This document shows positions 32,873 through 41,822 of a DNA stretch of 64,000 nucleotides, one piece after another. The stretch spans positions 372,001 to 436,000 of the forward strand of contig OZ242020.1 of assembly GCA_965204875.1 (NCBI GenBank), given 5' to 3'. The notes under the pieces are model-generated. The model worked only from the letters and a program-made list of their open reading frames with translations. It was not told the DNA's origin and did no database searches. Origin of the DNA: Aldehydirespirator sp965204875 (lineage in GTDB: Bacteria; Actinomycetota; Acidimicrobiia; Acidimicrobiales; Aldehydirespiratoraceae). Numbering within the stretch: the stretch's first letter is position 1; each line of letters opens with the position of its first letter. The position numbers and the translations under genes were made by a program.

Positions 32873-33646
32873 TCATCTTCCCGCCGCGTCCCTTAGGTCC
32901 CCTGCGGCCGGCGCGGTCAGTGCGTCCCCGGCCCCTGCTCTGCTCGCAGTTTCGTGACGCTGGGACAGCAGTGCCTGCGCCACTACCAGGTCGTGTGCTG
33001 CGGTGATCTTCAGGTTGCGACTGTCGCCGTCCACCGTGACCACGGTGCCGCCTACCGCCTCGACGAGCGTGGCGTCGTCGGTGGCGTCCCCGCCGCCGGC
33101 GTGCGCGGCCCGCAGGGCGTCCGGCCGGAAGCCCTGGGGCGTCTGCACGGCCAGCAGTTCGTGGCGGTCCAAGGTGCCGCCATCACGCCGCCGCACGGTG
33201 TCGCTCATCTCCACCACCGGAACCGCCGCATCCGCACCGCAGCGCACCGCGGCGATGACCCGCTCGAACACATCGTCGCCTGCCAGCGGACGCGCCCCGT
33301 CGTGCACCAGCACCACCTCGGCACCGTCTGGAACCCTCGACAGCCCGCAACGCACCGACTCCGAGCGCGAGGCTCCCCCCGCCACCACGACCAACTCCAC
33401 ATCCGCATCCAACGCCACACCGCCATCGCCACCGTCTCCCGCAGGCATCTCCCCGGATAGCCCGCTCGCCGGTGGGAGCACGACGATCACGCCACCACAC
33501 CAGCGGGCGGCGGCATCTACGGCCCAGTCGAGCACGCGCCGGCCGCCGAGCGCCGAGAACTGCTTGGCACCGCCGAAGCGCCGACCCTCACCTGCCGCCA
33601 CCACCACGCACCATGTGTCGGCTGCCCGCCGCACGGCGCGGCTCAT
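32873..33646 (-). CDS. ispD: 2-C-methyl-D-erythritol 4-phosphate cytidylyltransferase
   Basis: A 257-residue nucleotidyltransferase from ATG 33646. VVVAAGEGRRFGGAKQFSALGGRRVLDWAVDA near residue 14 is the CTP-binding motif, VLVHDGARPL near 110 binds the substrate, and LLAVQTPQGFRPDALRAAH near 165 and TDDATLVEAVGG complete the IspD signature. It activates methylerythritol phosphate with CTP. The loop GDGGDGGVALDAD near residue 75 and the last 25 residues are atypically long. The frame is open upstream to 33901, overlapping the divergent Crp gene, and that part is ignored. Confidence 0.93.
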   Translation of the reverse strand: MSRAVRRAADTWCVVVAAGEGRRFGGAKQFSALGGRRVLDWAVDAAARWCGGVIVVLPPASGLSGEMPAGDGGDGGVALDADVELVVVAGGASRSESVRCGLSRVPDGAEVVLVHDGARPLAGDDVFERVIAAVRCGADAAVPVVEMSDTVRRRDGGTLDRHELLAVQTPQGFRPDALRAAHAGGGDATDDATLVEAVGGTVVTVDGDSRNLKITAAHDLVVAQALLSQRHETASRAGAGDALTAPAAGDLRDAAGR

Positions 33647-33719
33647 GGCGGATCGGCGACGTCGAAACCCAACCGCCCAAGGTTGCTGACACACACCCCC
33701 ACTATTGTGGGCTGCCGTC

Positions 33720-34430
33720 ATGTCCGACGCCACCCTCAGGGCTGCCGGCACGAGCGCCACCATGCCCGCAGACGCGCTCTGCGAGACCCTCCGCGCCACG
33801 ATCCTGTTCGCAGGTCTCGACCGCGAGCAGATCGACCGGATCGCCAAGACCGGCTCGGTGCGCAGGATGCGGCGCGGCATGGTGCTGTTCGAGGAGGGCA
33901 CCGTGCCCGAGGAGTTCTATGTGGTGCTCTCCGGGTGCATCGCCATCGCGCGCAGGTCCTTAGACGGGCGCGAGTCCTTCCTGGCGCTGATGGGACCCGG
34001 AGACCTATTCGGCGAGCTCGGCTTCCTCGACGGGAGGGGCCGCTCGGCCCGCGCCCGTGCCCTGGAGGCATCGTCGGTGCTGGTACTGCCCTACACGACG
34101 CTGAGTGCACTCTATGAGAACAATCCGACGGCACTGTGGGGTGCCGTGAAGCTGCTGGCCGACCGCCTGCGGACGATGGGCGGCATCTTCGCGGACGGAG
34201 CGTTCCTGGACGTGACGGGCCGCACGGCCAAGCGCCTGCTGGAGATGGCCGGCGAGGACGACGAGTTCGACCTCGCCGTCACCCAGGAGGAGCTGGCGGC
34301 AATCGTAGGCGCCAGCCGCGAGCGGGTGAACAAGGCGATCCACACCTTCGTTCGCCTCGGTTGGATCACCCAGGATCAGCGCCACTACAAGATCATCAAC
34401 CGCAAGAACCTCACAATCCGCGCCCGCTGA
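33720..34430 (+). CDS. Crp/Fnr family transcriptional regulator
   Basis: A 236-residue protein. Residues 25-140 form a cyclic-nucleotide-binding beta-roll with LFEEGTVPEEFYVVLSGCIAI and LMGPGDLFGELGFLDGRGRSARARAL, the phosphate-binding cassette. The C-terminal winged helix reads VTQEELAAIVGASRERVNKAI near residue 195. The cassette keeps Gly-Glu and Arg positions similar to cAMP-binding Crp proteins. It is divergent from ispD, with 73 bp between starts for both promoters. No target site can be assigned. Confidence 0.9.
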   Translation: MSDATLRAAGTSATMPADALCETLRATILFAGLDREQIDRIAKTGSVRRMRRGMVLFEEGTVPEEFYVVLSGCIAIARRSLDGRESFLALMGPGDLFGELGFLDGRGRSARARALEASSVLVLPYTTLSALYENNPTALWGAVKLLADRLRTMGGIFADGAFLDVTGRTAKRLLEMAGEDDEFDLAVTQEELAAIVGASRERVNKAIHTFVRLGWITQDQRHYKIINRKNLTIRAR

Positions 34431-34594
34431 CCCACCACTCGCGCACGCCTGCTCGCGACCAAAGGCCGAGCACTACCACGTCACCACTCCGTAGCCACGC
34501 CTCGACACGCACCGAACCGGCTGAGGTGGGTGCTTGACTGGAGTCGGCATACTATGGTGACGTGATGCAATTTACCTACCAGGTTTGCTCTCAA

Positions 34595-34885
34595 CTAGGT
34601 GTCGGATCGGCGGCGGTCAGCTTCGGATCGGAACTTGCGGGCGTAGAGGAGTTCTTTCGCGTGGGCGACTCGGGAGTGGCCGTCGACGGCGACGTGAAGG
34701 CAGGTGTACCCCACCCGCCGCCGGCGCTTGCGTTTGGAGCGGCGGGCCTTGGCCGAGCCGCGGCCGTGGACGCGCCAGCCGCCGCCACGGGGGATGCGCC
34801 CGACCTTCTTGATGTCGAGGTGGACCCGCTCGCCCGGGGCTTTGCGCTCATGGCGGCGTATCGCCCGCCCAGTGGGCCGGTCCAG
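34595..34885 (-). pseudogene. IS481-family transposase fragment
   Basis: The minus strand, with no start codon, reads RKAPGERVHLDIKKVGRIPR, then GGGWRVHGRG, then RRRVGYTCLHVAVDGHSRVAHA to a stop at 34595. This is the beginning of the IS481 DDE domain, with the first Asp in HLDIKK and the second in AVDGHSR. The N-terminal HTH and the C-terminal Glu region are missing. The fragment ends on the right close to 34890, where the SPFH promoter begins. Confidence 0.78.
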
Positions 34886-34906
34886 CTACTATAACGGTGC
34901 CTGTTG

Positions 34907-34934
34907 TATAATCAAAGGTAGGTTAGCCTAGGAG
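34907..34934 (+). promoter_or_regulatory. Promoter -10 and ribosome site of the SPFH gene
   Basis: A perfect TATAAT lies at 34907-34912, preceded by TTG. AGGAG at 34930-34934 is 8 nt before ATG 34943, which decides this start over GTG 34934. No convincing -35 is visible. Confidence 0.55.
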
Positions 34935-34942
34935 TGTCAGAT

Positions 34943-35875
34943 ATGGAGATTTTCTTGTTGCTGCTGTTGACAGTGGTGGTCCTGCTTGGCGCGCTTGCAG
35001 TGTCAGGGTTCAAGATTATTCGCCCTTTCGAAAAGGGTGTTCTGGAGTATTTCGGACGTTATCGGCGGACGATGGATTCTGGGTTGCGGTGGGCTGTGCC
35101 CTTCATCTCCAAGGTGAGCAAGGTGGACATGAGGGAAAGCGTGATTGATGTTCCGCCTCAGGCGGTGATAGCTAAGGATAATGTGGTGGTGGAAGTCGAC
35201 GCCATTATTTTCTTCGAGGCAACGGACCCGGTGAAGCTGACATATAATGTAAGCAACTTCAAAATAGCGGTCACGAAGCTCGCTCAAACTAATTTGCGCA
35301 ACGTTATAGGCGATCTTGATTTGGACTCTGCGCTCACCTCCAGAGAAATTATTAACCACCAGCTGCGCGAGATTTTGGACGAGGCTACCGACAATTGGGG
35401 CACACGGGTTTTGCGTGTCGAGATTCAGCGTATCGACCCACCGCCCGATGTCACAGACTCTATGCACCGTCAGATGAAAGCAGAGCGAGAACGCCGAGCC
35501 GCTGTCACCGAAGCCGAAGGCGAGAAGAAGGCTGCGATTCTTCGATCTGAAGGGTTGAAAGCCAGCCAAATTTTGGAAGCTGAAGGTGAGGCAGAAGCCC
35601 TCAAGCAGGTAGCGGACGGAGAACGCTACCAGAAAGAGACTGTCGCTGAGGGCGAAGCCAAAGCCATTGAAAAAATATTCGCGGCGATCCACACAGGTGA
35701 TCCCACTCCCGATCTCATTGCTGTCCGCTACCTTGAGGCGTTGAAAAACATTGCCGACGGGAACGCCACAAAGATCTTTTTGCCGCTAGATACCAGCGGC
35801 TTAAACAACACAGTTGCTTCGCTAATGGAGATCGCGCGAGCAGCCCAGCACGAACCATCGCCTAAACCTGAGTAG
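34943..35875 (+). CDS. SPFH/stomatin-family membrane protein
   Basis: A 310-residue protein. Residues 1-20 are one hydrophobic anchor (IFLLLLLTVVVLLGALAV). The prohibitin-homology domain follows: IIRPFEKGVLEYFGRY, DVPPQAVIAKDNVVVEVDAIIFF and LAQTNLRNVIGDLDLD. A charged coiled coil with repeating EAEGE, RSEGLKAS and AEGEAEAL units spans about residues 180-245, and a C-terminal helix follows. Stomatin-like proteins oligomerise on membranes and often pair with a NfeD protease; none is visible here. The gene is near 50% G+C against roughly 68% nearby and is bracketed by transposase remnants, so recent transfer is likely. Confidence 0.92.
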   Translation: MEIFLLLLLTVVVLLGALAVSGFKIIRPFEKGVLEYFGRYRRTMDSGLRWAVPFISKVSKVDMRESVIDVPPQAVIAKDNVVVEVDAIIFFEATDPVKLTYNVSNFKIAVTKLAQTNLRNVIGDLDLDSALTSREIINHQLREILDEATDNWGTRVLRVEIQRIDPPPDVTDSMHRQMKAERERRAAVTEAEGEKKAAILRSEGLKASQILEAEGEAEALKQVADGERYQKETVAEGEAKAIEKIFAAIHTGDPTPDLIAVRYLEALKNIADGNATKIFLPLDTSGLNNTVASLMEIARAAQHEPSPKPE

Positions 35876-36021
35876 CCTAACCTGGCTTGATGCGCGGCAC
35901 GTTTTGCGCCTATGGTCTTGAGATCGATGAAAGCGCGGCGTGGAGGTAGTCCGGAGACAGGACGTGTTGCCCGGCGAGCACAATTTGTGGATATTGTTGG
36001 TTGTGCCCGTCTTGATGGTTC

Positions 36022-36261
36022 GCAAGCTCCACCGGTGATCGCGACGGATCGGCCATGATGGCCGGTTGTAAAGTGTCGGCGATCATCCAATGGAGATTTA
36101 GAAGTATCGCACGGAATTTGTGCTCAGGGGAGCGCGCTCACACCAACCAGCCCAGCAACGGCCGGATCGAAGGCACCAACAACCTCCTACAAATCTGACG
36201 ACGCACCGCCCACGGCCTCACCAACCCCACCAACTACCAAACCCAAGCACTCCTCATAACA
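36022..36261 (+). mobile_element. Chimeric IS remnant: IS30 left end joined to an ISL3-type transposase tail
   Basis: From 36022 the sequence matches the right end of the IS30 element at 24473-25534, in reverse: GCAAGCTCCACCGGTGATCG, then GGATCGGCCATGATGGCCG. The decayed transposase start IARNLCSGERAH follows, its ATG now ATC. At about 36140 it switches to SNGRIEGTNNLLQ, then RRTAHGLTN, the C-terminal end of an ISL3/IS204-type transposase. The spacer 35876-36021 before it shows no supportable gene. Confidence 0.75.
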
Positions 36262-36334
36262 TGAACCCCGACCGACACCGGCGACCCCCATCCCACAAAG
36301 CGCGAAGGGCCGAAGAGTTAGGGAGGCATTGCGA

Positions 36335-36562
36335 ATGGATCGGCATCATCTTGACAAGGTTCTCCAGGAGAACTGCGGCATAGATTCGACGGCACTTGAG
36401 CGCAGCCAGCACATGGAGCAACAACTCGCGCATGTGGGAATCGAGCTTGGTGGTTATCGTCTCTCGCCAGCGTTAGACAGCACTCGGTTTGATGAGGGCG
36501 TGGATGCCAGGCAGCCCGGTCGACTGAGCCGAAACTCCAGCAGCTCGCCGGAGCCGCGGTAG
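36335..36562 (+). CDS. Uncertain small open frame, possibly a truncated gene
   Basis: A frame of 75 codons from ATG 36335, preceded by GGGAGG at 36321. The first 45 residues (MDRHHLDKVLQENCGIDSTA and on to LAHVGIELGG) have ordinary protein composition and A+T-richer codons, while the last 25 are Arg/Ser/Pro-rich and look like read-through into unrelated sequence. I do not recognise it. It may be the 5' end of a gene cut by the neighbouring insertion-sequence debris. Confidence 0.3.
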   Translation: MDRHHLDKVLQENCGIDSTALERSQHMEQQLAHVGIELGGYRLSPALDSTRFDEGVDARQPGRLSRNSSSSPEPR

Positions 36563-36606
36563 TTGCCGCATTGTTGAAGCTGCGGCCGGGCTGCGCTCGG
36601 CTGTCG

Positions 36607-37608
36607 CTACGGCTGGTGCCTGCGGTTTTGCTTTCCCAGGAGGTCTTCTACAGCTGCCTCGGGGGTTGTCCGGCCGGTTCTTACCGCCTCCTCTAGTTGG
36701 GCTCGGCGGGCGGCCATCCCGGGCTCGGACTCCAGGCGCTCCATCAGGCGGCGCTCTAGCAGCAGGCGCATCCAGGCGAGGCGGCCGCGGGCACGGCGGC
36801 GCGCCAGATCGCCGGAGGCCTCGATGCGGCGGCGCTGCTCGACGATGCTGTCCCACAACTCGTCGACGCCGGTGCCGCTCAGGGCCGACACCGTCAACAC
36901 GGGCGAGTGCCCTGCCTCGCTGGCCGGCGCGAAGAAGCGCAGGGCACGGCTGATCTCGGTGGCCGCCAGCCGGGCGGCGGCCTCGCCGTCGCCGTCGGCC
37001 TTGTTGACCGCCACCACGTCGGCCATCTCCAGCAGGCCCCGCTTCACCGCCTGCAACTCGTCGCCGGCGCCAGCCAGCATCAGCACGCACAGGCAGTCGA
37101 CCGCGGCATGCACCGCGGACTCGGACTGGCCGACCCCCACGGTCTCCACCAGCACCACGTCGTAGCCGGCCGCCGCCAGCACCGCTATCGCCTGTGGAGT
37201 GGACGCAGTCACCCCGCCGAGCATCCCCGCCGACGGTGACGGGCGCACGAAGGCGTTCTCGTCGGAGGCGAGCCTGGCCATGCGGGTCTTGTCCCCCAGG
37301 ATCGAACCGCCCGTGACCGTGCTCGTCGGGTCGACGGCCAGTACCCCCACCCTCATGCCCGAGGCCGTGAGCCTCGAACCCAGAACATCGATCAATGTCG
37401 ACTTGCCGGCGCCGGGCACTCCGGTGATGCCCACCGTGACCGCGCCGCCGGCGTGCGGCCGTAACCGGGCCAGCAGATCACGAGCGATGCCGCGGTCTGC
37501 CGGCCGTGTCGACTCCGCCAGCGTGATGGCGCGCCCCAAGGCCGTCCTGTCACCCGCCAGCACGCCCCCGGCCAGCTCATCCGCCGCAGTCACACCGCCC
37601 ATCGCCAC
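36607..37608 (-). CDS. meaB: Methylmalonyl-CoA mutase-associated GTPase MeaB
   Basis: A 333-residue G3E-family GTPase. Walker A is GITGVPGAGKSTLIDVLG near residue 60, AVDPTSTVTGGSILGDKTRM follows, VLVETVGVGQSE near 150 is the switch II equivalent, and VAVNKADGD near 200 is the base-specificity motif. It protects and reloads the B12 cofactor of the mutase. The gene follows the mutase on the same strand with a 122-bp gap, the normal pairing. The last 40 residues form a charged C-terminal arm for dimerisation. Confidence 0.94.
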   Translation of the reverse strand: MAMGGVTAADELAGGVLAGDRTALGRAITLAESTRPADRGIARDLLARLRPHAGGAVTVGITGVPGAGKSTLIDVLGSRLTASGMRVGVLAVDPTSTVTGGSILGDKTRMARLASDENAFVRPSPSAGMLGGVTASTPQAIAVLAAAGYDVVLVETVGVGQSESAVHAAVDCLCVLMLAGAGDELQAVKRGLLEMADVVAVNKADGDGEAAARLAATEISRALRFFAPASEAGHSPVLTVSALSGTGVDELWDSIVEQRRRIEASGDLARRRARGRLAWMRLLLERRLMERLESEPGMAARRAQLEEAVRTGRTTPEAAVEDLLGKQNRRHQP

Positions 37609-37730
37609 CCGCCGCTACGTCCCTGGCAACCGCCGGCACGACACCGCAACCGCCTCTGTCGGGGGCGGGTCACTCCGTGACGAGCGGCCCCGGACGCCCT
37701 GCGGGGTTGCCGCCGCTGCCGGGGGGCGGG

Positions 37731-40010
37731 TCACCCTTCCAGAAGCTCCAGCAGCTCGCAGGCGGCGGTGGCGATGACCGTGCCGGGCTGGAACACGGCC
37801 AGCGCGCCGGACTCCAGCAGCGCCGGCACGTCGGCGTCGGGAACCACCCCGCCCACGACCACTGCGATGTCGCCGCGGCCCAGAGCCACCAGCTCGTCAC
37901 GCACCTGCGGCACGGCCACGAGATGCGCAGCCGCCAGCGACGACACCCCCACGACATGCACGTCGGCCTCCACGGCCTGGCGCGCCACCTCGGCCGGCGT
38001 GGCGAACAGCGGCCCGATGTCCACGTCGAACCCCAGGTCGGCAAAGGCCGTTGCGATCACCTTCTGGCCCCGGTCGTGGCCGTCCTGGCCGACCTTGGCG
38101 ACCAGGATGCGGGGCCTCCGCCCGTGACGGCGGGCGAACCCGTCCGACGCGGCTCGGGCCGCGCCGATCCCCGCGGGCGCCGCCGAACCCGCCCGCTCCC
38201 CGGCCGTGCCCGCGCCCCCGACACCGGCGGCCTCGTCGCGGTACACGCCGTCAACGGCTCGTATCTCTGCCACATGACGACCGTAGACGCTCTCGAGTGC
38301 GTCGCTGATCTCCCCGACCGTGGCATGGGCCCGGGCGGCGCCCACGGCCAGCTCAAGCAGGTTCCCCTCGCCGCCGGCGGCAGCCCGGCGCAACGCCTCC
38401 AGCGCCGCCCGCAGGCCGGCCTCGTCACGCCCGTCGCGCAGCCGCGCCAGCCTGGCGATCTGGCGCCTGCGCACCTCGGCGTTGTCGATGCGGCGAACCT
38501 CCACCTGCGTGCCCTCGGCGCCGTCCACCCGGACCCGGTTCACTCCGATCACCGCCTGGCGGCCCGAGTCGATGCGGGCCTGCGTGCGCGCCGCGGCCTC
38601 CTCGATGCGCAGCTTGGGCAGCCCGGTCAACAGGGCGCGTGCCATGCCGCCCAGCTCCTCGATCTCGCAGATGTGGCCCCAGGCGCGCTCGGCCAGCAGC
38701 TTCGTGAGCCGCTCCACGTGGTAGCTGCCGCCCCACGGGTCGACCGTGCGGCATATTCCCGACTCGTGCTGCAGGAACAGCTGCGTGTTGCGGGCGATGC
38801 GCGCCGAGAAGTCGGTCGGCAGCGCCAGCGCCTCGTCGAAGGCGTTGGTGTGCAGCGACTGCGTGTGCCCCTGCGTGGCCGCCATGGCCTCTACGCAGGT
38901 GCGCATGACGTTGTTGTAGGGATCCTGCGCGGTGAGGCTCCAACCGCTGGTCTGGCAGTGCGTGCGCAGGCACAGCGAGCGCGGATCCTCCGGGCCGAAC
39001 TGCGACATCAGCCTCGCCCACAGCAGCCGGGCGGCCCGCAGCTTGGCGATCTCGGAGAAGAAGTTCATCCCCACGCACCAGAAGAAGCTGAGCCGGGGGG
39101 CGAAGTCGTCGATGTCGAGGCCTGCGGCGAGCCCGGCCCGGGCGTACTCCACGCCGTCGGCGAGCGTGTAGGCCAGCTCTATGTCGAGGGTGGCGCCGGC
39201 CTCCTGCATGTGGTAGCCCGACACCGAGACCGAGTTGAACTTCGGCATCCGCTGCGCCGTGAACGCGATGATGTCGGCCACGATCCGCATCGACGCGGCC
39301 GGCGGGTAGATGAACGTGTTGCGGACCATGAACTCCTTGAGGATGTCGTTCTGGATGGTCCCGGCGAGCTGCTCGGCAGCGACGCCCTGCTCCTCGGCGG
39401 CGACCACGTAGAGGGCCAGAACCGGCAGCACCGCGCCGTTCATGGTCATCGACACGGTCATCTCATCCAGCGGTATGCCCTCGAACAGGATGCGCATGTC
39501 CAGGATCGAGTCGATGGCCACCCCGGCCATGCCCACGTCGCCGGCCACCCTGGGGTTGTCGGAGTCGTAGCCGCGGTGGGTGGGCAGGTCGAACGCGATC
39601 GACAGCCCCCTCTGGCCGGCCGCGAGGTTGCGCCGGTAGAAGGCGTTGGACTCCTCGGCGGTGGAGAACCCGGCGTACTGGCGGATCGTCCAGGGCCGGG
39701 TGACGTACATCGTGGGGTAAGGGCCGCGCACGAAGGGGGCCATTCCCGGATAGGAGGACACGAAGTCCGCGCCGTCGAGGTCGGCCGGGCCGGCCAGCGG
39801 CGGCAACGGTATGCCCTCGGGCGTCTCGAACGCCGGCGCTCGCTGGATCAAGGGCGGCTCGAAGGCATGTGCTCGCTTGGCCTCGGGCGGCTCGAAAGCC
39901 GGTGCGGCCTGAGCCGGCGAGCATGCACCCGCCGCGTCGTCGCCGTCGTGGAGCCCGATCCGCGAGAAGTCCGGGATGCCCGTGGTCACGGCCCGCCTGT
40001 GCCCGGCCAT
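37731..40010 (-). CDS. Methylmalonyl-CoA mutase, single-chain (barrel plus B12 domain)
   Basis: About 759 residues from ATG 40010. The CoA-binding barrel has RGPYPTMYVTRPWTIRQYAG near residue 95, STAEESNAFYRR, and SLHTNAFDEALALPT near 355. The B12 domain at the C-terminus has LVAKVGQDGHDRGQKVI with the His that ligates cobalt, then VVGVSSLAAAH and VVVGGVVPD. It interconverts methylmalonyl- and succinyl-CoA, completing propionate or odd-chain/sterol breakdown. Near residues 38-68 an 11-residue unit (AFEPPEAKRAH, AFEPPLIQRAP, AFETPEG) is repeated; the last copy is the conserved ETPEGI step of the family. The start at 40010 avoids overlap with the membrane gene upstream. Confidence 0.94.
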   Translation of the reverse strand: MAGHRRAVTTGIPDFSRIGLHDGDDAAGACSPAQAAPAFEPPEAKRAHAFEPPLIQRAPAFETPEGIPLPPLAGPADLDGADFVSSYPGMAPFVRGPYPTMYVTRPWTIRQYAGFSTAEESNAFYRRNLAAGQRGLSIAFDLPTHRGYDSDNPRVAGDVGMAGVAIDSILDMRILFEGIPLDEMTVSMTMNGAVLPVLALYVVAAEEQGVAAEQLAGTIQNDILKEFMVRNTFIYPPAASMRIVADIIAFTAQRMPKFNSVSVSGYHMQEAGATLDIELAYTLADGVEYARAGLAAGLDIDDFAPRLSFFWCVGMNFFSEIAKLRAARLLWARLMSQFGPEDPRSLCLRTHCQTSGWSLTAQDPYNNVMRTCVEAMAATQGHTQSLHTNAFDEALALPTDFSARIARNTQLFLQHESGICRTVDPWGGSYHVERLTKLLAERAWGHICEIEELGGMARALLTGLPKLRIEEAAARTQARIDSGRQAVIGVNRVRVDGAEGTQVEVRRIDNAEVRRRQIARLARLRDGRDEAGLRAALEALRRAAAGGEGNLLELAVGAARAHATVGEISDALESVYGRHVAEIRAVDGVYRDEAAGVGGAGTAGERAGSAAPAGIGAARAASDGFARRHGRRPRILVAKVGQDGHDRGQKVIATAFADLGFDVDIGPLFATPAEVARQAVEADVHVVGVSSLAAAHLVAVPQVRDELVALGRGDIAVVVGGVVPDADVPALLESGALAVFQPGTVIATAACELLELLEG
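39806..39910 (-). repeat. 33-bp in-frame repeats in the methylmalonyl-CoA mutase N-terminus
   Basis: Three copies with a 33-bp period encode AFEPPEAKRAH, AFEPPLIQRAP and AFETPEG. On the plus strand the cores are GGCTCGAAAGCC, GGCTCGAAGGCA and GTCTCGAACGCC. The third copy belongs to the normal family sequence, so the others arose by duplication of it. Confidence 0.85.
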
Positions 40011-40033
40011 CAGCTCAGCCCGGCCCGCTGCCG

Positions 40034-40408
40034 TCAGCCTGCGAGGTCGCCGAGGTCGATCACCATGAGGACGCACAGCAGCACGATGATCCCGGCGTTG
40101 AGGAGCGTGATGGGCCACCTGTAGCGGTGGTCGGCCCGCTGGAAGCGCCGGATGCTCAGGACGTTGAACACGATGGCGACGGCGCCGATCGCCAGGCCGA
40201 GCCCGGATCCCACGCCCGAGGCGATCCCCGCGGCGGGCAGCACCCAGGGGAAGACCACATAGGCGAGCATGCAGCGCACGCCCGAGACGACCACCGACAC
40301 GCTGAACACCCGCTCCGCCGGCAGCGATGCGTCGTCTTCGCGCGGGATCGCGGGACTCGAGGCGGCAAGGTCGGCGGCGTCGGCGGTCAGCCTGGCGGGA
40401 CTCGACAT
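40034..40408 (-). CDS. Conserved actinobacterial membrane protein
   Basis: About 124 residues from ATG 40408. Residues 1-45 are a soluble Ala/Ser-rich head. Two or three hydrophobic helices follow: LAYVVFPWVLPAAGIAS, GLGLAIGAVAIVFNVLSI and ITLLNAGIIVLLCVLMVI, with a conserved RRFQRADHRYRWP loop on the cytoplasmic side. I recognise this as a recurrent unnamed family, not a named function. It ends 24 nt before the mutase start on the same strand and may be cotranscribed with it. Confidence 0.65.
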   Translation of the reverse strand: MSSPARLTADAADLAASSPAIPREDDASLPAERVFSVSVVVSGVRCMLAYVVFPWVLPAAGIASGVGSGLGLAIGAVAIVFNVLSIRRFQRADHRYRWPITLLNAGIIVLLCVLMVIDLGDLAG

Positions 40409-40610
40409 GGCGGGTTCGGCGGCCGCGGTCACCGCACTAGCGTGCCACGCCCCCGCCGTGACGCCACACGCTCGCTGAGCCACAGAATGCTCGCAGGCCA
40501 GGCGGGCGAGCCGCAACCGCCTGGCGATCATCCCGATGGCGTGGAGCGCGCGGGGAGACAGCGCCTCGCAATCCGCGTCCCGCCCGGATGGAGTCGCACG
40601 CCTAAGGTTC

Positions 40611-41822
40611 GTGTCTGTGGCTGTGGATGAGGCTGCCGGGGACGGGCCCGACCTCGTGGCGGCGCGGGACCGCTGCGAGCGATGGTTCGTCCGGCGCGGG
40701 CTCCCGCACCTGATCGAGGACTACTCGGCGAGCACCGACGTCCTGACCCGGGCTGCGCCCTTCCTGGCCCTGGTGGTCTTCATGGAGTTCTTCCTGGTGT
40801 TCGGCGACCGCTGGACGGGCTGGGCGCAGGTTGGCGTGTTCGCGCTGGGACTCGCCGCGGTGATCCTGGCCGCGGCGCTCGTCAACCGGATGCGAGGCCG
40901 CCGCCTGTGGGAGCTGCCCGACAGGGTGGGCGTCTGGGAACTGCTGGCCTACTTCGGGCTTCCCGCGCTGTTCGCCGGGCTCGGCACCACCGGCGCTGTC
41001 GTCGGTGATGCGGTGTTCATGCTGATCGTGAACGCCGTTCTGCTGGCGGCGGCCTACCTGGTCACCAGCTGGGGACTCGTGCCGATGACCAGGTCCTCGC
41101 TCGGCCAGATGGGCCACCAACTCGGCCAGATGACGACGCTGCTTGCCAAGTCCCTGCCGATCCTGCTGCTGTTCTCGGCCTTCATCTTCCTCAACGCGGA
41201 GATGTGGCAGGTGGCCAACGACTTCACGCTGCGGTACTTCGCGGCCGTGGCCGCGCTGCTCGTCGCCGTCGGAACGCTGTTCGTGACGATCTCGGTGCGC
41301 CGCCTCGCAGTGGATCTGGCCCGCTTCTCCGCCTGGTCCGACGTGCGGCCCCGCTGCGCCGGCACGCCCGTCGAACCGCTCGTGCCAGGCGACTCGGCCA
41401 CGCCGCCCGACACCCCCGCGCTCACCCGGGGCGCCCGGCTGAACGTGGGCCTGCTTCTGTTCGTCGCCCAGAGCATCCAGATCGTGCTGGTGGCGGTGAT
41501 CGTGACAGCCTTCTATGTGATGTTCGGCGTGTTCACCGTGCGCGAGGAGACCCTGCTCGACTGGACGACGGTCTCGCAGCTCAGCTGGGAGAACTCGTGG
41601 GCCGTGAGGATCCCGCTTTGGGGCGACGAGTTGCTGTTCAACCGGCAGCTCGTGCTCGTGTCGGCCTTCATCGGGCTGTTCTCGGGCCTGCAGTTCGCGG
41701 TCTCGGTAGTGCTTGACGCCGGCTACCGCGCCGAGTTCGCACAGGACATGACCGGCGAGATCCGCGAGGCGCTGGCCGTGCGCGCCGTCTATCACCGGAC
41801 GCTGGTGAACAGCGCCGCCTGA
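40611..41822 (+). CDS. Polytopic membrane protein of unknown function
   Basis: About 403 residues from GTG 40611 (GTG 40617 or 40623 are alternatives). A short soluble head (CERWFVRRGLPHLIEDYSAS) is followed by roughly nine hydrophobic helices, including FLALVVFMEFFLVFG, ILLLFSAFIFLNAEMWQ and VLLAAAYLVTSW. A hydrophilic loop with a Pro-rich stretch (PGDSATPPDTPAL) splits the helices. Related proteins occur across actinobacteria, without a described role. It is divergent from the preceding membrane gene. Confidence 0.65.
   Translation: MSVAVDEAAGDGPDLVAARDRCERWFVRRGLPHLIEDYSASTDVLTRAAPFLALVVFMEFFLVFGDRWTGWAQVGVFALGLAAVILAAALVNRMRGRRLWELPDRVGVWELLAYFGLPALFAGLGTTGAVVGDAVFMLIVNAVLLAAAYLVTSWGLVPMTRSSLGQMGHQLGQMTTLLAKSLPILLLFSAFIFLNAEMWQVANDFTLRYFAAVAALLVAVGTLFVTISVRRLAVDLARFSAWSDVRPRCAGTPVEPLVPGDSATPPDTPALTRGARLNVGLLLFVAQSIQIVLVAVIVTAFYVMFGVFTVREETLLDWTTVSQLSWENSWAVRIPLWGDELLFNRQLVLVSAFIGLFSGLQFAVSVVLDAGYRAEFAQDMTGEIREALAVRAVYHRTLVNSAA

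Noticed and set aside
37677..40124. 815-codon plus-strand open frame over the methylmalonyl-CoA mutase gene
   Set aside because: It is antisense to a clearly recognised enzyme and its length follows from G+C-rich codon bias; the peptide shows no fold signature.
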